This document shows, in pieces, positions 42,944 through 63,230 of a DNA stretch of 64,000 nt. The position numbers and the translations under genes were made by a program. The DNA is taken from positions 131,291 through 195,290 of the forward strand of contig JAPTMU010000269.1 in assembly GCA_028583405.1 (NCBI GenBank). Direction: 5' to 3'. Within the stretch, counting starts at the first letter, position 1. The number at the start of each line of letters is the position of its first letter. Origin of the DNA: Pogonophryne albipinna (lineage: Eukaryota > Chordata > Actinopteri > Perciformes > Artedidraconidae). The notes under the pieces were generated by a model. That model had not been told where the DNA came from, ran no database searches, and was given only the letters and a program-made list of their open reading frames with translations.

Positions 42944-43160
42944 TTCTGAAGGTCCCACCAACAGGAAGCTGTTTCCTCCATGCTTTTACGCTGAAGGTCC
43001 CATCAACAGGAAGCTGTTTCCTCCATGCTTTTACTCTGAAGGTCCCAGCAGCCGGAAGTTGGGGGTTTTAAAGATGGCGCTGGGTCTCGCCGCTGCTCCA
43101 CGCTTGTTTCTCCCGCGTGTTTCCCCCGCCGTTCTCCCCGGATTCCCGGCGGGTTTGTGA
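42944..43160 (+). promoter_or_regulatory. fktn promoter and 5' leader
   Basis: A 45-bp element (CTGAAGGTCCCA, then CAGGAAGCTG) repeats at 42946, 42991 and 43036. The last copy carries a full ETS site CCGGAAGT (43052-43059). AAGATGGCGC at 43071 is YY1-like. In the leader, ATG 43074 opens a 28-codon upstream frame ending TGA at 43158-43160. Its last base starts a second ATG (TGATG), out of frame with the fukutin start. Confidence 0.6.
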
Positions 43161-43191
43161 TGAGCTTCCGGTTACCGAGCAGAGTCACCGG

Positions 43192-43290
43192 ATGCCTCGC
43201 GCTCACCGGACGGTGTTATGGCTGCTGGTCGCGTGCAGCTCCGCGTTCCTGTTGTTCCAGCTCTACTACTTCCGGAACTACGTCAGCAAG
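43192..43290 (+). CDS. fktn: fktn (fukutin) coding exon 1
   Basis: Fukutin is a Golgi type II membrane protein that adds ribitol-5-phosphate to the alpha-dystroglycan glycan. The 33 codons begin MPRAHRTVLWLLVACSS. AFLLFQLYYFRNYVSK follows, matching the human signal-anchor (SSAFLLFQLYYYKHYLS). A short cytosolic tail is followed by one transmembrane helix. Donor AAG|GTGAGA, phase 0. No in-frame ATG lies upstream; the start has a weak context (C at -3). Confidence 0.9.
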
Positions 43291-43696
43291 GTGAGAGCCG
43301 GGCACCGCAAGAAACAAGGGAAATGTAATGTTTATCTAATATTTGTATATATTATCATTTATTATCTTTCATAATATATATTAATTTATATTTCAACATT
43401 TTCTAACTTTTTATTTTATTTTATATTTCGTCTTTTGTAATTATTATTATATTTATATATTTTCTAAATCACAAAAGAATATAGTTTATTTATTTACTAT
43501 TTTAATATATTATTATTTATTAATTTATATTCCAACTTTTTTAATTTAATTTTAATATTCTTTATTTTATTCTTCTAAAAATTGTGTTTCCTAAAAGATC
43601 AAGAAACTTTAAAACAAAAAACACATAATTATGATTACTTCTACTCTCCTTGTAGAGCGTGTTCATGTTTATATTTATATATACCCCCCCCCGCAG
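43291..43696 (+). other. fktn intron 1, AT-rich
   Basis: About 400 bp of TTTATTTTA-rich sequence ending in a C-run polypyrimidine tract before the acceptor. No other feature is seen. Confidence 0.7.
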
Positions 43697-43753
43697 CCCG
43701 GCCCTCACATCCTGAGCCGCTCGGGTCACCTGACGCCCAGCGACGTCCAATGG
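43697..43753 (+). CDS. fktn: fktn (fukutin) coding exon 2; gene then runs into the gap
   Basis: 57 nt reading PGPHILSRSGHLTPSDVQW between acceptor CCCCGCAG and donor TGG|GTGAGT. It aligns with human LSKSKGSRIGFDSTQW, which is followed by RAVKKF. No sequence for the rest of the ~460-residue protein (stem and the DxD-containing transferase domain) is visible between here and fsd1l or after it, so the gene is partial. Confidence 0.85.
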
Positions 43754-44525
43754 GTGAGTCAGAAAACACTCGCCTTCTTCACCAGATGATCCACGGCCTG
43801 ACCTCCTCTCAGTTTATCATACGGAGAACAAGAGGAGGCGAGAGGAGTCACAGTCTACTTTAATGTCCATCTTACTCAGTTTGAGTTTACAGAGAGATCC
43901 AAATGACGTTTCCCACAATCCCGAATATGAATTATACAGATGTGTATAAAACATGTATATCCTATTATACACAATCAGTAGACACACGTACACACGTACA
44001 CATATACACAACAATCAATACAACACAGCAGTCACTTCAATATCTTTGGAGAGAGAGATTATTCCACTCAGGAGAAGTTCTTCCAGTCAGTCTTCATGTC
44101 CTTTTAAAGCTTCTCAACAAAGGACCTCAACCCTCCAACCAGAGACCACACTACATTTATTTGATTTCAATCCCAACTCAAAACCTGGTTAGTGAGGAAC
44201 CTGAACCTCTGACAGCATCTCCCGCTCCTCACAACGCTCTGCTGGGTTTAACGTTTGTTTTCTTTAGTTTTATGAAGTATTCCAGTACTGTATGCTGCGT
44301 GTTTTCATTTGATTGTATTTACTTGTTTAAAATGAAATGAGTTTTAGGCTGACACAATCTGTCCAGGGACTCCAGATGAAAAATAGCCTCTGGCACGTTT
44401 ACAGAAAGTTGATCAAAGCGCACTGTCGCTGTTCCAGAGACATGATAATAATACATCTGTAAACCCTGAGCCTGTTTTTCAGGCCTCAGGCTCGAAAATG
44501 ACATTCCCAGAACAAATGACCTTAT
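43754..44525. other. fktn intron 2 sequence up to the gap
   Basis: No further fukutin exon is recognisable. Short open frames here have no recognisable protein. 44340-44525 (GTCCAGGGACTCCAGATG, AAATAGCCTCTGG) looks like an interspersed repeat but is not classified. Confidence 0.4.
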
Positions 44526-45525
44526 NNNNNNNNNNNNNNNNNNNNNNNNNNNNNNNNNNNNNNNNNNNNNNNNNNNNNNNNNNNNNNNNNNNNNNNNNNN
44601 NNNNNNNNNNNNNNNNNNNNNNNNNNNNNNNNNNNNNNNNNNNNNNNNNNNNNNNNNNNNNNNNNNNNNNNNNNNNNNNNNNNNNNNNNNNNNNNNNNNN
44701 NNNNNNNNNNNNNNNNNNNNNNNNNNNNNNNNNNNNNNNNNNNNNNNNNNNNNNNNNNNNNNNNNNNNNNNNNNNNNNNNNNNNNNNNNNNNNNNNNNNN
44801 NNNNNNNNNNNNNNNNNNNNNNNNNNNNNNNNNNNNNNNNNNNNNNNNNNNNNNNNNNNNNNNNNNNNNNNNNNNNNNNNNNNNNNNNNNNNNNNNNNNN
44901 NNNNNNNNNNNNNNNNNNNNNNNNNNNNNNNNNNNNNNNNNNNNNNNNNNNNNNNNNNNNNNNNNNNNNNNNNNNNNNNNNNNNNNNNNNNNNNNNNNNN
45001 NNNNNNNNNNNNNNNNNNNNNNNNNNNNNNNNNNNNNNNNNNNNNNNNNNNNNNNNNNNNNNNNNNNNNNNNNNNNNNNNNNNNNNNNNNNNNNNNNNNN
45101 NNNNNNNNNNNNNNNNNNNNNNNNNNNNNNNNNNNNNNNNNNNNNNNNNNNNNNNNNNNNNNNNNNNNNNNNNNNNNNNNNNNNNNNNNNNNNNNNNNNN
45201 NNNNNNNNNNNNNNNNNNNNNNNNNNNNNNNNNNNNNNNNNNNNNNNNNNNNNNNNNNNNNNNNNNNNNNNNNNNNNNNNNNNNNNNNNNNNNNNNNNNN
45301 NNNNNNNNNNNNNNNNNNNNNNNNNNNNNNNNNNNNNNNNNNNNNNNNNNNNNNNNNNNNNNNNNNNNNNNNNNNNNNNNNNNNNNNNNNNNNNNNNNNN
45401 NNNNNNNNNNNNNNNNNNNNNNNNNNNNNNNNNNNNNNNNNNNNNNNNNNNNNNNNNNNNNNNNNNNNNNNNNNNNNNNNNNNNNNNNNNNNNNNNNNNN
45501 NNNNNNNNNNNNNNNNNNNNNNNNN
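44526..45525. other. assembly gap, 1,000 N
   Basis: Exactly 1,000 N, a conventional placeholder. The true size is unknown. It separates fktn intron 2 from the 57-bp array. Confidence 1.
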
Positions 45526-48500
45526 CTCTTTAAAGTAGAGACACTACATACTGATATACACCTGAACATCAGCAGAGAGGACTCTTTAAAGTAGAGACGC
45601 TACATACTGATATACACCTGAACATCAGCAGGAGAGGACTCTTTAAAGTAGAGACACTACATACTGATATACACCTGAACATCAGCAGGAGAGGACTCTT
45701 TAAAGTAGAGACACTACATACTGATATACACCTGAACATCAGCAGGAGAGGACTCTTTAAAGTAGAGACACTACATACTGATATCCACCTGAACATCAGC
45801 AGGAGAGGACTCTTTAAAGTAGAGACACTACATACTGATATACACCTGAACATCAGCAGGAGAGGACTCTTTAAAGTAGAGACACACTACATACTGATAT
45901 CCACCTGAACATCAGCAGGAGAGGCTCTTTAAAGTAGAGACACTACATACTGATATCCACCTGAACATCAGCAGGAGAGGACTCTTTAAAGTAGAGACAC
46001 TACATACTGATATACACCTGAACATCAGCAGGAGAGAACTCTTTAAAGTAGAGACACTACATACTGATATACACCTGAACATCAGCAGGAGAGGACTCTT
46101 TAAAATAGAGACACTACATACTGATATACACCTGAACATCAGCAGGAGAGGACTCTTTAAAGTAGAGACACTACATACTGATATCCACCTGAACATCAGC
46201 AGGAGAGGACTCTTTAAAGTAGAGACACTACATACTGATATCCACCTGAACATCAGCAGGAGAGGACTCTTTAAAGTAGAGACACTACATACTGATATAC
46301 ACCTGAACATCAGCAGGAGAGGACTCTTTAAAGTAGAGACACTTCATACTGATATACACCTGAACATCAGCAGGAGAGGACTCTTTAAAGTAGAGACACT
46401 ACATACTGATATACACCTGAACATCAGCAGGAGAGGACTCTTTAAAGTAGAGACACTACATACTGATATACACCTGAACATCAGCAGAGAGGACTCTTTA
46501 AAGTAGAGACGCTACATACTGATATACACCTGAACATCAGCAAGAGAGGACTGTTTAAAGTAGAGACACTACATACTGATATACACCTGAACATCAGCAG
46601 GAGAGGACTCTTTAAAGTAGAGACACTACATACTGATATACACCTGAACATCAGCAGGAGAGGACTCTTTAAAGTAGAGACACTACATACTGATATACAC
46701 CTGAACATCAGCAGAGAGGACTCTTTAAAGTAGAGACACTACATACTGATATACACCTGAACATCAGCAGGAGAGGACTCTTTAAAGTAGAGACACTACA
46801 TACTGATATACACCTGAACATCAGCAGGAGAGGACTCTTTAAAGTAGAGACACTACATACTGATATACAACCTGAACATCAGCAGGAGAGACTCTTTAAA
46901 GTAGAGACACTACATACTGATATACACCTGAACATCAGAGGACTCTTTAAAGTAGAGACACTACATACTGATATACACCTGAAACATCAGAGGACTCTTT
47001 AAAGTAGAGACACTACATACTGATATACACCTGAACATCAGCAGGAGAGGACTCTTTAAAGTAGAGACACTACACACTGATATACACCTGAACATCAGCA
47101 GGAGAGGACTCTTTAAAGTAGAGACACTACATACTGATTTACACCTGAACATCAGCAGGAGAGGACTCTTTAAAGTAGAGATACTACATACTGATATACA
47201 CCTGAACATCAGAGGACTCTTTAAAGTAGAGACACTACATACTGATATACACCTGAACATCAGAGGACTCTTTAAAGTAGAGACACTACATACTGATATA
47301 CACCTGAACATCAGCAGGAGAGGACTCTTTAAAGTAGAGACACTACACACTGATATACACCTGAACATCAGCAGGAGAGGACTCTTTAAAGTAGAGACAC
47401 TACATACTGACATACACCTGAACATCAGGAGGAGAGGACTCTTTAAAGTAGAGACACTACATACTGATATACACCTGAACATCAGAGGACTCTTTAAAGT
47501 AGAGACATTATATACTGATATACACCTGAACATCACCAGGAGAGGACTCTTTAAAGTAGAGACACTACATACTGATATACATCTGAACATCAGCTGTAGA
47601 GGACTCTTTAAAGTAGAGACACTACATACTGATATACACCTGAACATCAGCAGGAGAGGACTCTTTAAAGTAGAGACACTACATACTGATATACACCTGA
47701 ACATCAGCAGGAGAGAACTCTTTAAAGTAGAGACACTACATACTGATATACACCTGAACATCAGCAGGAGAGGACTCTTTAAAGTAGAGACACTCCATAC
47801 TCATATAAACCTGAACATCAGCAGGAGAGGACTCTTTAAAGTAGAGACACTACATACTGATATACACCTGAACATCAGCAGGAGAGGACTCCTTTGAAGT
47901 AGAGACCTACATACTGATATACACCTGAACATCAGCAGGAGAGGACTCTTTAAAGTAGAGACACTACATACTGATATACACCTGAACATCAGCAGAGAGA
48001 ACTCTTTAAAGTAGAGACACTACATACTGATATACACCTGAACATCAGCAGGAGAGGACTCTTTAAAGTAGAGACACTACATACTGATATACACTGAACA
48101 TCAGCTGTAGAGGACTCTTTAAAGTAGAGACACTACATACTGATATACACCTGAACATCAGAGGACTCTTTAAAGTAGAGACACTACATACTGATATACA
48201 CCTGAACATCACCAGGAGAGGACTCTTTAAAGTAGAGACACTACATACTGATATACACCTGAACATCAGCAGGAGAGAACTCTTTAAAGTAGAGACACTA
48301 CATACTGATATACACCTGAACATCAGCAGGAGAGAACTCTTTAAAGTAGAGACACTACATACTGATATACCCCTGAACATCAGCAGGAGAGAACTCTTTA
48401 AAGTAGAGACACTACATACTGATATACACCTGAACATCAGCTGTAGAGGACTCTTTAAAGTAGAGACACTACATACTGATATACACCTGAACATCAGCAG

Positions 48501-51500
48501 GAAGGACTCTTTAAAGTAGAGACACTACATACTGATATACACCTGAACATCAGCAGGAGAGACTCTTTAAAGTAGAGACACTACATACTGATATACACTT
48601 GAACATCAGCAGGAGAGGACTCTTTAAAGTAGAGACACTCCATACTCATATAAACCTGAACATCAGCAGGAGAGGACTCTTTAAAGTAGAGACACTACAT
48701 ACTGATATACACCTGAACATCAGCAGGAGAGGACTCTTTAAAGTAGAGACACTACATACTGATATACACCTGAACATCAGCAGGAGAGGACTCTTTAAAG
48801 TAGAGACACTCCATACTCATATAAACCTGAACATCAGCAGGAGAGGACTCTTTAAAGTAGAGACACTACATACTGATATCCACCTGAACATCAGCAGGAG
48901 AGGACTCTTTAAAGTAGAGACACTACATACTGATATACACCTGAACATCAGCAGGAGAGGACTCTTTAAAGTAAAGACACTACATACTGATATCCACCTG
49001 AACATCAGCAGGAGAGGACTTTTTGAAGTAGAGACACTACATACTGATATACACCTGAACATCAGCAGGAGAGGACTCTTTAAAGTAGAGACACTACATA
49101 CTGATATACACCTGAACATCAGCAGGAGAGAACTCTTTAAAGTAGAGACACTACATACTGATATACACCTGAACATCAGCAGGAGAGGACTCTTTAAAGT
49201 AGAGACACTACATACTGATATACACCTGAACATCAGCAGGAGAGGACTTTTTGAAGTAGAGACACTACATACTGATATACACCTGAACATCAGCAGGAGA
49301 GGACTCTTTAAAGTAGAGACACTACATACTGATATACACCTGAACATCAGCAGGAGAGAACTCTTTAAAGTAGAGACACTACATACTGATATACACCTGA
49401 ACATCAGCAGGAGAGGACTCTTTAAAGTAGAGACACTACATACTGATATACACCTGAACATCAGCTGTAGAGGACTCTTTAAAGTAGAGACACTACATAC
49501 TGATATACACCTGAACATCAGAGGACTCTTTAAAGTAGAGACACTACATACTGATATACACCTGAACATCACCAGGAGAGGACTCTTTAAAGTAGAGACA
49601 CTACATACTGATATACACCTGAACATCAGCAGGAGAGAACTCTTTAAAGTAGAGACACTACATACTGATATACACCTGAACATCAGCAGGAGAGGACTCT
49701 TTAAAGTAGAGACACTACATACTGATATACACCTGAACATCAGCTGTAGAGGACTCTTTAAAGTAGAGACACTACATACTGATATACACCTGAACATCAG
49801 CTGTAGAGGACTCTTTAAAGTAGAGACACTACATACTGATATACACCTGAACATCAGCAGGAGAGAACTCTTTTAATTAGAGACACTACATACTGATATA
49901 TACCTGAACATCAGCAGGAGAGGACTCTTTAAAGTAGAGACACTACATACTGATATACACCTGAACATCAGCTGGAGAGGACTCTTTAAAGTAGAGACAC
50001 TACATACTGATATACACTGAACATCAGCAGGAGGACTCTTTAAAGTAGAGACACTGCATACTGATATACACCTGAACATCAACAGGAGAGGACTCTTTAA
50101 AGTAGAGACACTACATACTGATATACACCTGAACATCAGCAGGAGAGGACTCTTTAAAGTAGAGACACTACATACTGATATACCTGAACATCAGCAGGAG
50201 AGGACTCTTTAAAGTAGAGACACTACATACTGTATCCACCTGAACATCAGCAGGAAGGACTCTTTAAAGTAGAGACACTACATACTGATATACACCTGAA
50301 CATCAGCAGGAGAGGACTCTTTAAAGTAGAGACACTACATACTGATATCCACCTGAACATCAGCAGGAGAGGACTCTTTGAAGTAGAGACACTACATACT
50401 GATATACCCTGAACATCAGCAGGAGAGACTCTTTAAAGTAGAGACACTACATACTGATATACACCTGAACATCAGCAGGAGAGAACTCTTTAAAGTAGAG
50501 ACACTACATACTGATATACACCTGAACATCAGCAGGAGAGGACTCTTTAAAGTAGAGACACTACATACTGATATACACCTGAACATCAGCTGTAGAGGAC
50601 TCTTTAAAGTAGAGACACTACATACTGATATACACCTGAACATCAGAGGACTCTTTAAAGTAGAGACACTACATACTGATATACACCTGAACATCACCAG
50701 GAGAGGACTCTTTAAAGTAGAGACACTACATACTGATATACACCTGAACATCAGCAGGAGAACTCTTTAAAGTAGAGACACTACATACTGATATAACCTG
50801 AACATCAGCAGGAGAGAACTCTTTAAAGTAGAGACACTACATACTGATATACCCTGAACATCAGAGGAGAGGACTCTTTAAAGTAGAGACACTACATACT
50901 GATATACACCTGAACATCAGCAGGAGAGGACTCTTTAAAGTAGAGACACTACATACTGATATCCACCTGAACATCAGCAGGAAGGACTCTTTAAAGTAGA
51001 GACACTACATACTGATATACACCTGAACATCAGCAGGAGAGGACTCTTTAAAGTAGAGACACTACATACTGATCTACACCTGAACATCAGCAAGAGAGGA
51101 CTCTTTAAAGTAGAGACACTACATACTGATATACACCTGAACATCAGCAGGAGAGGACTCTTTAAAGTAGAGACACTACATACTGATATACACCTGAACA
51201 TCAGAGGACTCTTTAAAGTAGAGACACTACATACTGATATACACCTGAACATCAGCAGGAGAGGACTCTTTAAAGTAGATACACTACATACTGATATACA
51301 CCTGAACATCAGCATGGAGAGGACTCTTTAAAGTAGAGACACTACATACTGATATACACCTGAACATCAGCAGGAGAGGACTCTTTAAAGTAGAGACACT
51401 ACATACTGATATACACCTGAACATCAGCAGGAGAGGACTCTTTAAAGTAGAGACACTACATACTGATATACACCTGAACATCAGCAGGAGAGGACTCTTT

Positions 51501-54500
51501 AAAGTAGAGACACTACATACTGATATCACCTGAACATCAGCAGAGAGGACTCTTTAAAGTAGAGACACTACATACTGATATACACCTGAATATTCAGCAG
51601 GAGAGGACTCTTTAAAGTAGAGACACTACATACTGATATACACCTGAACATCAGCAGGAGAGGACTCTTTAAAGTAGAGACACTAGATACTGATATACAC
51701 CTGAACATCAGCAGGAGAGGACTCTTTAAAGTAGAGACACTAGATACTGATATACACCTGACATCAGCAGGAGAGGACTCTTTAAAGTAGAGACACTACA
51801 TACTGATATACACCTGAACATCAGCTGTAGAGGACTCTTTAAAGTAGAGACACTACATACTGATATACACCTGAACATCAGCAGGAGAGAACTCTTTAAA
51901 GTAGAGACACTACATACTGATATACACCTGAACATCAGCAGGAGAGGACTCTTTAAAGTAGAGACACTACATACTGATATACACCTGAACATCAGCTGGA
52001 GAGGACTCTTTAAAGTAGAGACACTACATACTGATATACACCTGAACATCAGCAGGAGAGGACTCTTTAAAGTAGAGACACTACATACTGATATACACCT
52101 GAACATCAGCAGGAGAGGACTCTTTAAAGTAGAGACACTACATACTGATATACACCTGAACATCAGTAGGAGAGCACTCTTTAAAGTAGAGACACTACAT
52201 ACTGATATACACCTGAACATCAGCTGAAGAGGACTCTTTAAAGTAGAGACACTACATACTGATATACACCTGAACATCAGCAGGAGAGGACTCTTTAAAG
52301 TAGAGACACTACATACTGATATACACCTGAACATCAGCAGGAGAGGACTCTTTAAAGTAGAGACACTACATACTGATATACACCTGAACATCAGCAGGAG
52401 AGGACTCTTTAAAGTAGAGACACTACATACTGATATACACCTGAACATCAGCAGGAGAGGACTCTTTAAAGTAGAGACACTACATACTGATATACACCTG
52501 AACATCAGCAGGAGAGGACTCTTTAAAGTAGAGACACTACATACTGATATACACCTGAACATCAGCAGGAGAGGACTCTTTAAAGTAGAGACACTACATA
52601 CTGATATACACCTGAACATCAGCAGGAGAGGACTCTTTAAAGTAGAGACACTACATACTGATATACACCTGAACATCAGCAGGAGAGGACTCTTTAAAGT
52701 AGAGACACTACATACTGATATACACCTGAACATCAGCAGGAGAGGACTCTTTAAAGTAGATACACTACATACTGATATACACCTGAACATCAGCAGGAGA
52801 GGACTCTTTAAAGTAGAGACACTACATACTGATATACACCTGAACATCATCAGGAGAGGACTCTTTAAAGTAGAGACACTACATACTGATATACACCTGA
52901 ACATCAGCAGGAGAGGACTCTTTAAAGTAGAGACACTACATACTGATATACACCTGAACATCAGCAGGAGAGGACTCTTTAAAGTAGAGACACTACATAC
53001 TGATATACACCTGAACATCAGCAGGAGAGGACTCTTTAAAGTAGAGACACTACATACTGATATACACCTGAATATTCAGCAGGAGAGGACTCTTTTAAAG
53101 TAGAGACACTACATACTGATATACACCTGAACATCAGCAGGAGAGGACTCTTTAAAGTAGAGAACACTAGATACTGATATACACCTGAACATCAGCAGGA
53201 GATGACTCTTTAAAGTAGAGACACTAGATACTGATATACACCTGAACATCAGCAGGAGAGGACTCTTTAAAGTAGAGACACTACATACTGATATACACCT
53301 GAACATCAGCTGTAGAGGACTCTTTAAAGTAGAGACACTACATACTGATATACACCTGAACATCAGCAGGAGAGGACTCTTTAAAGTAGAGACACTAGCA
53401 TACTGATATACACCTGAACATCAGCAGGAGAGGACTCTTTAAAGTAGAGACACTACATACTGATATACACCTGAACATCAGCAGGAGAGGACTCTTTAAA
53501 GTAGAGACACTACATACTGATATACACCTGAACATCAGCAGGAGAGGACTCTTTAAAGTAGAGACACTACATACTGATATACACCTGAACATCAGCAAGA
53601 GAGGACTCTTTAAAGTAGAGACACTACATACTGATATACACCTGAACATCAGCAGGAGAGGACTCTTTAAAGTAGAGACACTACATACTGATATACACCT
53701 GAACATCAGCAGGAGAGGACTCTTTAAAGTAGAGACACTACATACTGATATACACCTGAACATCAGCAGGAGAGGACTCTTTAAAGTAGATACACTACAT
53801 ACTGATATACACCTGAACATCAGCAGGAGAGGACTCTTTAAAGTAGAGACACTACATACTGATATACACCTGAACATCAGCAGGAGAGGACTCTTTAAAG
53901 TAGAGACACTACATACTGATATACACCTGAACATCAGCAGGAGAGGACTCTTTAAAGTAGAGACACTACATACTGATATACACCTGAACATCAGCAGGAG
54001 AGGACTCTTTAAAGTAGAGACACTACATACTGATATACACCTGAATATTCAGCAGGAGAGGACTCTTTAAAGTAGAGACACTACATACTGATATACACCT
54101 GAACATCAGCAGGAGAGGACTCTTTAAAGTAGAGACACTAGATACTGATATACACCTGAACATCAGCAGGAGAGGACTCTTTAAAGTAGAGACACTAGAT
54201 ACTGATATACACCTGAACATCAGCAGGAGAGGACTCTTTAAAGTAGAGACACTACATACTGATATACACCTGAACATCAGCTGTAGAGGACTCTTTAAAG
54301 TAGAGACACTACATACTGATATACACCTGAACATCAGCAGGAGAGGACTCTTTAAAGTAGAGACACTACATACTGATATACACCTGAACATCAGCAGGAG
54401 AGGACTCTTTAAAGTAGAGACACTACATACTGATATACACCTGAACATCAGCAGGAGAGGACTCTTTAAAGTAGAGACACTTCATACTGATATACACCTG

Positions 54501-54718
54501 AACATCAGCAGGAGAGGACTCTTTAAAGTAGAGACACTACATACTGATATACACCTGAACATCAGCAGGAGAGGACTCTTTAAAGTAGAGACACTACATA
54601 CTGATATACACCTGAACATCAGCAGGAGAGGACTCTTTAAAGTAGAGACACTACATACTGATATACACCTGAACATCAGCAGGAGAGGACTCTTTAAAGT
54701 AGAGACACTACATACTGT
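45526..54718. repeat. 57-bp minisatellite, ~160 units, 9.2 kb
   Basis: The unit contains CTCTTTAAAGTAGAGACACT, ACATACTGATATACACCTGA and ACATCAGCAGGAGAGGA. A 51-bp variant lacks 6 bp in CAGCAGGAGAGGA. Because 57 is 19 codons, open frames occur on both strands (a repeated 19-residue MFRCISVCSVSTLKS.. frame on minus). These are not genes. Variant order (CTGTAGAGG, CAGAGGACTC, CACCAGGAG, GAGAACTC) recurs near 48.1, 49.5 and 50.6 kb. Confidence 0.97.
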
Positions 54719-54880
54719 TATAACGGGTTATTATTTGCATGAATTAAACATGATATAGGTATATATATATTTAGACAGCATTTAAATGAATTTTTGACAG
54801 CTTCAGACCCTTATTTTGAAACTCCACACCGGAAGCTGTGATGTGTGTGACGTCGCTCTGTGAAAGCGTCCTCTCAGGTG
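54719..54880 (+). promoter_or_regulatory. fsd1l promoter
   Basis: ACCGGAAG (an ETS site, 54828-54835) and TGACGTCG (CRE-like, 54848-54855) lie just before the start codon. The 57-bp array ends about 110 bp upstream of the ETS site, leaving very little unique upstream sequence. Confidence 0.55.
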
Positions 54881-61879
<6,999 letters not shown>

Positions 61880-63230
61880 ATCCTCGTCCAATCAGCTGCT
61901 TCCATTTCCCTGCTGTTGATTATCATTAATTTATTATTTTATACATTTGTAATTATGAGTTTAATTTATTAAAGTAAATGTTATTATTACAGATTTACGT
62001 GTTGTTGTTGTTGTCTTCGTCAAATATAAACATAAAGAATATTTAAATTATTTAACAAAATTAATATATTTGTATTTCCTGTTCGATGATGAAATTCTGG
62101 ACCTGAAGCTTTATTTTGAAGGGATCATAACTTTATGTCATAGCTCAGCTCTTATTTTGAAGAAGCAACCGAAAACAAGGCCTTTTCCCTCTGGCTTTTA
62201 TTTTGAAAATCTACTATTATTGTCTTTTAGCTATAGCTTTTATTTTGAAAAGACTTTCATGAGAAACCAAAAAAGACTTTTATTCTGAAGTGTGTCATCA
62301 CTTACTGTTGTGCATTCCTTCTGGCTTTTATTTTGAAAATCTACTATTATTGTCTTTTAGCGGTGGCTTTTATTTTGAAAATCTACTATTATTGTCTTTT
62401 AGCTATGGCTTTTATTTTGAAAAAACTTTCATGAGAAACCAAAAAAGACTTTTATTCTGAAATGCGTCATCACTTACTGTTGTGCATTCCTTCCGGCTTT
62501 TATTTTGAAGGCTGTAACAAAGCACACATTATTTTGAAATTCATGAAGAATTGATGTTTAATTGTTTTGAAAGACTTTTATTGTGAAAGACCTCGTTAGA
62601 GTTCATGTCTTGTATCTCGCCTGGCTCTTATTTTGAAATCTCTACCAAGATGTACTTTATTTTGAAACATATCAAATCCTCTATGTTTAATAATGTGAAA
62701 GGCTTTTATTGTGAAAGACTGGATTAGTGTTCCTTCTGACTTCCTGGCACTTTGACTGAATGACTTTTATTTTTAAGGAAAATATATTTAATTGTTTCTG
62801 TTTTTTTACTTGATTTTGAGAATCAGGATTTATTAAAAGTTAAAATCACAGATAGGTTTGACTGAAAACAAATGAAAGGTTTATTTATTGATTATTGATC
62901 ATTGATGACATCATGCGTGTGAATGTTTTATATTTTGATAAACTGTGAAATAAATAAATGTATTGAAGTTGTAAATGTGGAATAATTTGTGTCAGAGGTT
63001 AAAATCAGCACTTCCTCCTGACCTTTCAAAGTAAAAGTCTTGCTGTCTTCTTTTTATATGAAGGATTTTAATGTGAACAACCGCAGGAAGTGTTGTTTTG
63101 AATTTAAAGGGTTAGGTTATTGATTAAAGACCAAATCAAGGTTATTGATTAAAGACCAAATCAAGGTTATTGATTTGGAACATATTTCCAATCAAACCAC
63201 AAAGAGGCCGATCAGCGGTCTCCAATCAAT
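61880..63230. other. region downstream of fsd1l with a dispersed TTTTATTTTGAA motif
   Basis: AT-rich, with a candidate poly(A) signal ATTAAA at 61968. CTTTTATTTTGAA or close variants recur at about 62109, 62151, 62195, 62237, 62325, 62366, 62409, 62496, 62530, 62627 and 62655. Part of this (62190-62460) is a loose tandem repeat with CTACTATTATTGTCTTTTAG. A 25-bp GTTATTGATTAAAGACC repeat lies at 63115-63175. No gene is seen. Confidence 0.6.

Noticed and set aside
44319..45569. Open frames crossing the N gap
   Set aside because: They consist almost entirely of undetermined residues.
45569..54676. Repeated 19-residue minus-strand frames and a 425-codon plus frame
   Set aside because: The unit is 57 bp (19 codons), so both strands stay open automatically. 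There are no splice or promoter signals.
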